Assembly: GCA_910587775.1 (NCBI GenBank)
Contig: CAJUNF010000037.1
Coordinates: 1 to 12,484 of the forward strand
Origin: an uncultured Bacilli bacterium
GTDB taxonomy: Bacteria > Bacillota_I > Bacilli_A > RF39 > UBA660
Length of the DNA: 12,484 nt
Reading direction: 5' to 3'
Below, in pieces: positions 7,222 through 12,484 of this stretch; the first letter of the stretch is position 1; each line of letters starts with the position of its first letter. The translations under genes and the position numbers were made by a program. The notes under the pieces are model-generated. The model was not told where the DNA came from, made no database searches, and saw nothing but the letters and a program-made list of their open reading frames with translations.

Positions 7222-7243
7222 CAAATATTTAGTAATTTTGCAA
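7215..7243 (-). promoter_or_regulatory. Putative promoter of prepilin/ASST-like pair
   Basis: On the minus strand TTGCAA (7238-7243) and TACTAT (7215-7220) are 17 bases apart, with TGT directly before the -10, an extended -10. A start near 7208 leaves about 20 bases to the ATG. The upstream tuf terminator (7278-7305) makes a separate promoter necessary. The -10 lies inside the palindrome at 7203-7221. Confidence 0.5.
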
Positions 7244-7277
7244 TGTTACCAATAGAAAAAAAGAAAAAGTATTCGAC

Positions 7278-7305
7278 AAAAAAACAACCTCAAAATGAGA
7301 TTGTT
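7278..7305 (-). terminator. Terminator of the str operon after tuf
   Basis: On the minus strand AACAATCTCA (7305-7296), a 3-base loop and TGAGGTTGTT form a 10-bp RNA stem with one U-G wobble. It is followed by an uninterrupted run of U's (7278-7284). It begins 18 bases after the tuf stop and separates the translation operon from the prepilin-like gene. Confidence 0.88.
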
Positions 7306-7323
7306 TTAATAAACTAAATATTA

Positions 7324-8490
7324 TTATTCAATAATTTCAGCAACTACTCCGGCACCAACAGTACGTCCACCTTCACGGATAGAGAACTTAGTTCCGTTTT
7401 CAATAGCAACTGGAGCAATTAATTCTACAGTCATATCAATGTTGTCACCTGGCATAACCATTTCAACTCCACTAGGAAGTTCGATAACACCTGTAACATC
7501 AGTTGTACGGAAATAGAATTGTGGTCTGTAATTTGAGAAGAATGGAGTATGACGTCCGCCTTCTTCTTTTGTAAGTACATAAACACTTGCTTTGAATTTT
7601 GTATGAGGATGAACACTTCCTGGTTTAGCAAGAACTTGTCCTCTTTCTACTTCATCACGAGTAACTCCACGAAGAAGCGCACCAGCATTATCTCCTGCTT
7701 GAGCAAAATCAAGTGATTTTCTAAACATTTCAATACCAGTAACAACTGTTTTCTTAGTATCTTTAAGACCTACAATTTCAACTTCGTCATTTAGATTTAA
7801 TTGTCCACGTTCAACACGTCCAGTAACAACTGTACCACGTCCTGAGATTGTGAAAACATCTTCAATACTCATTAAGAATGGTTTATCAGTATCACGAACT
7901 GGAGATGGAATATATTCATCAACAGCAGCCATTAAATCACGAATAGATTGAGCAGCAGTCTCATCACCTTCAATAGCTTTAAGTGCACTACCACGGATGA
8001 TAGGACATTCACTATCGAATTCATATTCACCTAATAATTCACGAATTTCCATTTCTACTAAATCAAGTAATTCTGGATCATCTACTTGGTCACATTTATT
8101 CATGTAAACAACAATTTTAGGTACTCCAACTTGACGAGATAATAAGATATGCTCTCTAGTTTGAGGCATAGGGCCATCTGCAGCAGATACTACAAGGATT
8201 GCTCCATCCATTTGTGCAGCTCCAGTAATCATGTTTTTAACATAGTCAGCATGTCCTGGGCAGTCTACGTGAGCATAATGACGTTTTTCAGTTTCATACT
8301 CAACGTGTGAAGTATTAATTGTAATACCTCTTTCTCTTTCTTCAGGTGCTTTATCGATATCAGCATAATCAATAAAGTTTCCAAAATATTTTGTAATAGC
8401 AGCAGTTAAAGTAGTTTTACCATGGTCAACATGTCCAATAGTACCAATATTAACGTGCTCTTTAGAACGATCAAATTTTTCTTTTGCCAT
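7324..8490 (-). CDS. tuf: Elongation factor Tu
   Basis: EF-Tu delivers aminoacyl-tRNA to the ribosomal A site as a GTP complex. Domain I carries G1 GHVDHGKT (19-26), G2 RGITI (54-58), G3 DCPGH (76-80), G4 NKCD (131-134) and G5 SAL (168-170). Domains II and III follow from about residue 200, with RGTVVTGRVERG and the C-terminal REGGRTVGAGVV. At 388 residues it is shorter than the 396 of B. subtilis: by recalled alignment about six residues are missing between helix A and switch I (32-46), one near 159-162 and one near 240-250. The catalytic His (H80) is present. Its start follows AAAGGAG (8500-8506). It is the last gene of the str operon, 67 bases after fusA, with a terminator directly downstream. 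Confidence 0.98.
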   Translation of the reverse strand: MAKEKFDRSKEHVNIGTIGHVDHGKTTLTAAITKYFGNFIDYADIDKAPEERERGITINTSHVEYETEKRHYAHVDCPGHADYVKNMITGAAQMDGAILVVSAADGPMPQTREHILLSRQVGVPKIVVYMNKCDQVDDPELLDLVEMEIRELLGEYEFDSECPIIRGSALKAIEGDETAAQSIRDLMAAVDEYIPSPVRDTDKPFLMSIEDVFTISGRGTVVTGRVERGQLNLNDEVEIVGLKDTKKTVVTGIEMFRKSLDFAQAGDNAGALLRGVTRDEVERGQVLAKPGSVHPHTKFKASVYVLTKEEGGRHTPFFSNYRPQFYFRTTDVTGVIELPSGVEMVMPGDNIDMTVELIAPVAIENGTKFSIREGGRTVGAGVVAEIIE

Positions 8491-8528
8491 TTCTATTTTC
8501 TCCTTTCGATTTCTATTATATTTTATCT

Positions 8529-8553
8529 AATGCTTGAAGATTATTCAAGTATT
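8529..8553 (-). other. Hairpin between fusA and tuf
   Basis: AATACTTGAA and TTCAAGCATT pair over ten positions with one A-C mismatch around a 5-base loop, starting just after the fusA stop. No U tract follows, so it is not a standard terminator. A TATAAT follows at 8515-8520 but without a well-placed -35. It may be an RNA-processing or stability element, or part of an internal tuf promoter region. Confidence 0.4.
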
Positions 8554-8557
8554 ATTT

Positions 8558-10630
8558 TTAGTTAACGCTGTTTTTCTTAATGATTTCTTCAGCGATTGAT
8601 TTTGGAACTTCTTCATAGTGATCTTTTTCCATTTGGAAGTTTCCACGACCTTGTGTATTACTTCTTAAATCGGTTGCATAACCAAACATTTCAGAAAGTG
8701 GTACCATTGCAATGATACGTAGTGTATTACCAATCGATTCTTGTCCTAAAGGACGACCTCTACGACTAGTTAAATCACCCATAACATTACCCATGTATTC
8801 TTCTGGAACATCTACTACAACTTTCATGATTGGTTCAAGAAGTACTGGTTTACATTTATTTTTAGCTTCCTTTAAAGCCATACTAGCAGCAATTTTAAAT
8901 GCCATTTCACTAGAGTCTACATCATGGTAAGAACCATCAAATAGTGTAGCTTTAACATCTACCATAGGATATCCTGCTAGAATTCCTCCAGCCATTGCTT
9001 CTTGTAAACCTTTATCTGTTACTGGAATATATTCACGAGGAACAACTCCACCAACGATTGCATCCACAAATTCATACCCTTTTTCATGATTTGGTTCAAA
9101 TTTAATCCAAACATGTCCATATTGTCCACGTCCACCACTTTGTTTAATATACTTACCTTCACATTCACCCATTTGAGTAATTGTTTCACGATAAGCAACT
9201 TGTGGTCTACCTTTATTACATTCTACTCCAAATTCACGTTTCATACGATCAACGATAATATCTAAATGAAGTTCTCCCATTCCAGATAATACTGTTTGAC
9301 CAGTTTCTGTATCTGTTTTAACACGAAGTGTTGGATCCTCTTCAACAAGTTTAGCAATTGATAAAGCCATTTTATCTTGATCATTTTTTGATTTTGGTTC
9401 AATTGCAATATCAATAACTGGTTCTGGGAATTCCATACCTTTCATGATACATGAATTTTTCTCATCACATAATGTATCTGCAGTAGTCGTATTTTTAAGT
9501 CCTACAGCAGCAGCAATCTCTCCAGCAAACACTTCACTAATCTCTTTTCTTTGATTAGCATGCATTTGTAAAATACGTCCAATTCTTTCTTTTTCACCCT
9601 TAGTACTATTTAGTACATAACTTCCACTAGAAAGTTTTCCAGAGTAAACACGGAAGAATGCTAGTCGTCCTACAAATGGATCGGTCATAATTTTAAATGC
9701 AAGAGCTGTAAATGGTTCTGAATCACTTGGATGACGTTTTACGTCGTTTCCATTTTTATCAGTACAATCAATTGCTTCCACATCAGTTGGAGCTGGTAAA
9801 TAATCAATAACAGCATCAAGCATTAATTTAATACCAATATTACCTAAAGCAGTTGCACATAATACTGGGAAAAATTGTACAGATAATGTAGCACGACGGA
9901 TAGCAGCTTTTAATTCATCAACTGTAATTTCTCCACCATCCAAATACTTCATCATGAACTCTTCATCACAATCAGCAACAGCTTCAATTAAAATAGTACG
10001 ATATTCTTCAACTTTATCAGCCATTTCTGCTGGAATTTCAATTTCAACTGGTTCTTCTTGTTCTTTTCCATCATATTGATAAGCTTTTTTAGAAACTAAA
10101 TCAATAATTCCATTAAATTCACTTTCAGCACCAATTGGAAGTTGAATTGCTGCAGCATTTGCTCCAAGTCTATCTTTAATTGTACCTAAACTAAAGTAGA
10201 AATCAGCTCCTAATTTATCCATTTTATTTGCACAAATCATTCTTGGAACTTTATATTCATTTGCTTGTCTCCAAACAGTTTCTGTTTGAGGTTCAACACC
10301 TGCTTGAGCATCGATTAAAGCGATAGCTCCATCAAGTACACGAAGACTTCTTTGTACTTCAATAGTAAAATCTACGTGACCTGGAGTATCAATAATATTT
10401 AAGCGATATCCTTTCCAGTGAGCAGTAGTTGCTGCACTAGTAATGGTAATACCTCTTTCTTTTTCTTGATCCATCCAGTCCATTTGAGATTCACCATCAT
10501 GAGTTTCTCCAATTTTATGTGTAATACCTGTATGAAATAATACACGTTCTGTAGTAGTAGTTTTACCAGCATCAATGTGTGCCATGATACCGAAGTTTCT
10601 TAATTTGTCAATACTGACATCTCTAGCCAT
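8558..10630 (-). CDS. fusA: Elongation factor G
   Basis: EF-G is the GTPase that drives translocation of tRNA and mRNA and, with ribosome recycling factor, splits ribosomes. The 690-residue length matches the usual 690-700. The GTPase domain shows G1 AHIDAGKT (17-24), G2 RGITI (59-63), G3 DTPGH (81-85) and G4 NKMD (135-138). Domain II follows from about 300. Domains III-V are evident from GMGELHLDI, GRPQVAYRETI, GGVVPREYIP and the late RRGRPLG block. The N-terminus MARDVSIDKLRN is canonical, and AGGAGG (10639-10644) lies eight bases before the ATG. That site overlaps the rpsG stop (TAG, 10643-10645), so the two genes are closely coupled. Gene order rpsL-rpsG-fusA-tuf is the conserved str operon. 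No disruption is seen. Confidence 0.98.
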   Translation of the reverse strand: MARDVSIDKLRNFGIMAHIDAGKTTTTERVLFHTGITHKIGETHDGESQMDWMDQEKERGITITSAATTAHWKGYRLNIIDTPGHVDFTIEVQRSLRVLDGAIALIDAQAGVEPQTETVWRQANEYKVPRMICANKMDKLGADFYFSLGTIKDRLGANAAAIQLPIGAESEFNGIIDLVSKKAYQYDGKEQEEPVEIEIPAEMADKVEEYRTILIEAVADCDEEFMMKYLDGGEITVDELKAAIRRATLSVQFFPVLCATALGNIGIKLMLDAVIDYLPAPTDVEAIDCTDKNGNDVKRHPSDSEPFTALAFKIMTDPFVGRLAFFRVYSGKLSSGSYVLNSTKGEKERIGRILQMHANQRKEISEVFAGEIAAAVGLKNTTTADTLCDEKNSCIMKGMEFPEPVIDIAIEPKSKNDQDKMALSIAKLVEEDPTLRVKTDTETGQTVLSGMGELHLDIIVDRMKREFGVECNKGRPQVAYRETITQMGECEGKYIKQSGGRGQYGHVWIKFEPNHEKGYEFVDAIVGGVVPREYIPVTDKGLQEAMAGGILAGYPMVDVKATLFDGSYHDVDSSEMAFKIAASMALKEAKNKCKPVLLEPIMKVVVDVPEEYMGNVMGDLTSRRGRPLGQESIGNTLRIIAMVPLSEMFGYATDLRSNTQGRGNFQMEKDHYEEVPKSIAEEIIKKNSVN

Positions 10631-10642
10631 AGAATTGTCCTC

Positions 10643-11110
10643 CTACCATCTATAGTGAGCAAATGCTTTATTTGCTTCAGCCATTTTATGAGTATCCTCA
10701 CGTTTTTTAACAGCGCCACCTGTTCCATTTGCGGCATCAATAAGTTCATTAGCTAAATTAATAGCCATTCCCTTACCATTTCTAAGTTTTGCATAATTAA
10801 CAATCCAACGAAGTGCTAATGCTTGACTTCTATCATCAGTTACTTCGATTGGAACTTGATAATTACTTCCTCCTACACGACGAGACTTAACTTCTAGTGC
10901 AGGTCTAACATTTTCTAAAGCTTCGTTATATACATCAATTGCCTCACGACCAGTTTTTGATGCAATAATATCAAATGCTTCATATAAGATTTTTTGAGCT
11001 GTACCCTTTTTTCCATCTTGCATAATTTGATTTACAAGTTTTGTAACAATTTTTGAATTATACACTGGATCTGGTAATACATCTCTTTTTTCTGCTCTTC
11101 TTTTACGCAT
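10643..11110 (-). CDS. rpsG: 30S ribosomal protein S7
   Basis: S7 is the primary binder that nucleates assembly of the 30S head and lines the E-site exit channel. The 155-residue product matches the family length. Recognisable blocks are MRKRRAEKRDVLPDP at the N-terminus, LVNQIMQDGKKGTAQKI (26-42), NVRPALEVKSRRVGGSNYQVP and the C-terminal KREDTHKMAEANKAFAHYRW. AAAGGAGG (11117-11124) precedes the ATG by six bases. It is 22 bases from rpsL and 12 from fusA. The rpsL-rpsG gap is too short for the long S7-binding regulatory structure known in the E. coli str mRNA. Confidence 0.98.
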   Translation of the reverse strand: MRKRRAEKRDVLPDPVYNSKIVTKLVNQIMQDGKKGTAQKILYEAFDIIASKTGREAIDVYNEALENVRPALEVKSRRVGGSNYQVPIEVTDDRSQALALRWIVNYAKLRNGKGMAINLANELIDAANGTGGAVKKREDTHKMAEANKAFAHYRW

Positions 11111-11132
11111 AACTATCCTCCTTTATTTTGAA

Positions 11133-11546
11133 TTATTTTTTTGGCTTTTTAGCACCGTATTTACTACGTCCTTGTTTACGATTATTAACTCCTTGAGTAT
11201 CTAATGTACCACGAATTACATGATAACGAACTCCGATTAAGTCTTTAACACGTCCTCCACGAATAAGTACTACACTATGTTCTTGTAAGTTGTGTCCTTC
11301 TCCTGGAATATAGCAATCAACTTCTTTTCCATTAGAAAGTCTAACACGAGCATATTTACGTAATGCTGAGTTTGGTTTCTTTGGTGTTTTTGTACCAACA
11401 CGTGTACAAACTCCACGTTTTTGTGGACTATTTTGATCAGTTTGTTTTCTTTCAAGTGTATTTAATCCTACATTTAAAACTGGACTTTTACTTTTACGAG
11501 TTTTCTTACTTCTTCCTTTTTTAACTAATTGGTTAATAGTAGTCAT
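11133..11546 (-). CDS. rpsL: 30S ribosomal protein S12
   Basis: S12 sits at the decoding centre and governs tRNA selection accuracy and streptomycin response. The product has 137 residues with the Firmicutes-type extended N-terminal region. Conserved blocks are TINQLVKKGR (3-12), TPKKPNSALRK (54-64), PGEGHNLQEHS (81-91) and GGRVKDL (97-103). K56 and K101 correspond to E. coli K43 and K88, the classic resistance positions, and both are lysine; D102 is the usual methylthiolation site. Residue 104 is Ile, where the family has a nearly invariant Pro (KDLPG). Residue 2 is Thr, not the usual Pro. The start is ATG 11544-11546 after AAGGAGGA (11551-11558); an ATG at 11571-11573 gives a nine-residue extension foreign to S12 and lies in a leader hairpin. 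First gene of the str operon. Confidence 0.97.
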   Translation of the reverse strand: MTTINQLVKKGRSKKTRKSKSPVLNVGLNTLERKQTDQNSPQKRGVCTRVGTKTPKKPNSALRKYARVRLSNGKEVDCYIPGEGHNLQEHSVVLIRGGRVKDLIGVRYHVIRGTLDTQGVNNRKQGRSKYGAKKPKK

Positions 11547-11565
11547 AATTTCCTCCTTCCAATTA

Positions 11566-11583
11566 ACACACATCCTGGTGTAT
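11566..11583 (-). other. Small leader hairpin before rpsL ribosome site
   Basis: ATACAC and GTGTGT pair over six bases (one U-G) around a 6-base loop, seven bases upstream of the rpsL Shine-Dalgarno site. It is weak and could form by chance, but it is the second stem-loop in a short leader. Confidence 0.35.
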
Positions 11584-11599
11584 CAAAAATTCTATTTAA

Positions 11600-11625
11600 T
11601 TAGGTCTTACCGAAGTAAAACCTAA
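11600..11625 (-). other. UUCG-capped hairpin in the str operon leader
   Basis: On the minus strand TTAGGTTTTAC and GTAAGACCTAA form an 11-bp stem (one U-G) closed by C(UUCG)G, an exceptionally stable tetraloop. It lies about ten bases from the predicted transcription start, so the str mRNA would begin with this structure. No U tract follows at once, so it is more likely a 5'-end stabiliser or regulatory leader than a terminator. Confidence 0.65.
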
Positions 11626-11640
11626 ACTTAAATCAAACAT

Positions 11641-11670
11641 AATATAACATTCTAAGTATATGAAAGTCAA
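11641..11670 (-). promoter_or_regulatory. Promoter of the str operon
   Basis: TTGACT (11665-11670, 5 of 6) and TATATT (11641-11646, 5 of 6) are 18 bases apart with TGT before the -10, an extended -10. The predicted start is near 11634, giving a leader of about 88 bases before rpsL. The match quality fits a strongly expressed housekeeping operon. The 186-base gap 11547-11732 holds this promoter, the leader hairpins and no gene. Confidence 0.7.
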
Positions 11671-11732
11671 GCAAATTATAAGAACAAAAACAAATATTTT
11701 TAATTCTTTTTTTCACTACTTTCATCTAAAAT

Positions 11733-12484
11733 TTAAAAAGCTAAAACCACACGAAAACTAGTATTTCCCCATGCATGACCAAATTCAGTTTCACATGCAA
11801 ACATTCCGGCATCACTTCCAAAATCTGCACTTGCACCACGACGGAACCAAGGACCAACAGCTCTAAGAAAAATAGATACATCTTTATACCATGATCCTAA
11901 TTGTCTTGGCTGTGATTCATAAGTAGCTGAAACAAAAGGTCCCATCTCTCCTGTTGCATCTCCTAAAATACGATTTGCATAATTTGCACTAGTCTCTTCA
12001 TAAGGATAAAGATCATAATACTTTGCTTCTGGAAAGTCTAAACCATCTGTAAGTTCTAAAACCCCTGATGTATCTCCATAACAATTAACACAACCAAATG
12101 GACCATTAAATCCACTATTATAAAGACTATTAAGTCCACTCATTGGATTTCCGTTCTTATCTGCCATAACTCCCATAACATATTCCCAAGCTCCACCTGC
12201 CATATCATAAATTCCACTAATATTTCCAGTAGTACTTGCTAAATATCCTATTTCTGTATTATATTGCGTCATAATATCTGAATCTACTCCATATTGATTA
12301 CAATCTAAATTGCTTGCACTATATCCACATGTTGGTTCTTTTGTTGCAACATATCCAGTAGAAAAGAAACCATGATTATTAATTCTAACACTTGCCATAC
12401 TTCCATATTTACTATGTTGTAAATAAGAAATAGCTCCCCACTCTGTATTCTTCATCATATGACTATCTAATTCTCTCTTATAAT
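11733..12484 (-). CDS. C-terminal part of surface protein with FGE-sulfatase-like domain (partial)
   Basis: The frame stays open from the TAA at 11733-11735 to the right edge, reading YKRELDSH directly before the first MM at 12453-12458. There is no convincing ribosome site there, so that Met is internal and the gene's 5' part lies outside the window. About 249 residues are visible. Counting from the first M, they include NTEWGAISYL (4-13), GIYDMAGGAWEYVMG (82-96) and WFRRGAS...GNTSFRVVL (204-239). These resemble the N-x-WEW and RGG...GFR blocks of the formylglycine-generating-enzyme (FGE) fold. Cysteines 44, 53, 123, 126 and 222 are present, but not the closely spaced Cys pair of true FGE next to the RGG block, so it is probably a binding or structural domain. 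In related gut Firmicutes such domains often end long prepilin-like or Ig-repeat proteins; that origin is inferred. Confidence 0.7.
   Translation of the reverse strand, partial: YKRELDSHMMKNTEWGAISYLQHSKYGSMASVRINNHGFFSTGYVATKEPTCGYSASNLDCNQYGVDSDIMTQYNTEIGYLASTTGNISGIYDMAGGAWEYVMGVMADKNGNPMSGLNSLYNSGFNGPFGCVNCYGDTSGVLELTDGLDFPEAKYYDLYPYEETSANYANRILGDATGEMGPFVSATYESQPRQLGSWYKDVSIFLRAVGPWFRRGASADFGSDAGMFACETEFGHAWGNTSFRVVLAF

Noticed and set aside
8515..8547. Full sigma-A promoter TTGAAT...TATAAT ahead of tuf
   Set aside because: The spacing is 21 bases, outside the workable 15-19 range.
11547..11573. Upstream ATG extending S12 by nine residues
   Set aside because: The extension is foreign to S12 and overlaps the Shine-Dalgarno site of the ATG at 11544-11546, which matches the family N-terminus.
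11690..11732. Possible terminator after the FGE-like gene
   Set aside because: Only a weak A/T stem with an internal mismatch can be drawn (AAAAA with TTTTT), with no GC pairs and no clean U tract.
12453..12458. Met-Met at the right end as the start of the FGE-like gene
   Set aside because: The frame is open upstream to the window edge (YKRELDSH), with no good ribosome site; the gene is treated as truncated by the edge.
1..12484. CRISPR array, tRNA/rRNA genes, insertion sequences or prophage genes
   Set aside because: No regularly spaced repeats, cloverleaf-like segments, transposase motifs or terminal inverted repeats were seen; almost all sequence is explained by the listed genes.

Overview
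The window is AT-rich, with Firmicutes-type Shine-Dalgarno sites (AAGGAGG and AGGTGA) ahead of nearly every gene and a long-form ribosomal protein S12. This points to a low-GC Gram-positive bacterium. EF-Tu, EngB and SecG look like Bacilli or Erysipelotrichia-grade proteins. A FemAB-type transferase implies a peptidoglycan wall, so a wall-less mollicute is unlikely. Large prepilin-like surface proteins of the kind seen here are common in uncultured gut Firmicutes. That placement rests on recalled family features, not on a database search.

Layout, left to right. (1) Positions 92-1616, minus strand: a probable operon of a DUF308/HdeD-like membrane protein, the ribosome-assembly GTPase EngB (YsxC) and the translocon subunit SecG, ending in a hairpin at the left edge. 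(2) Positions 1756-3018, plus strand: a FemAB/FemX-like peptidoglycan bridge aminoacyltransferase. It is the only plus-strand gene and diverges from the DUF308 operon. Both genes have extended -10 promoters sharing the same 11 bases. (3) Positions 3034-7188, minus strand: a tightly coupled pair. A 746-residue type IV prepilin-like protein with Ig-like and FN3 domains is followed by a membrane-anchored arylsulfotransferase-like beta-propeller. A promoter overlapped by a perfect 9-1-9 palindrome lies upstream, and a hairpin between convergent stop codons lies at the other end. (4) Positions 7324-11546, minus strand: the classic str operon, rpsL-rpsG-fusA-tuf. It has its own extended -10 promoter, a leader with a UUCG-capped hairpin, and a strong terminator after tuf. 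(5) Position 11733 to the right edge, minus strand: the C-terminal part of a protein with an FGE/sulfatase-modifying-factor-like domain. Its reading frame is open through the window end, so the gene is cut by the edge.

How the parts fit: the housekeeping genes serve translation (S12, S7, EF-G, EF-Tu), ribosome assembly (EngB) and protein export (SecG). The accessory genes concern the cell surface: wall cross-bridges, a pseudopilin-like adhesin, and two proteins resembling sulfation- or sulfatase-related folds that both lack hallmark catalytic residues. No CRISPR array, tRNA, rRNA, insertion sequence or transposase was seen. The best candidates for something new are the palindrome-controlled prepilin/arylsulfotransferase-like pair, the degenerate active sites, and unusual residues in S12 and EF-Tu. 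Five annotated starts were moved downstream from the longest possible frame, using Shine-Dalgarno position, promoter position and family N-termini.
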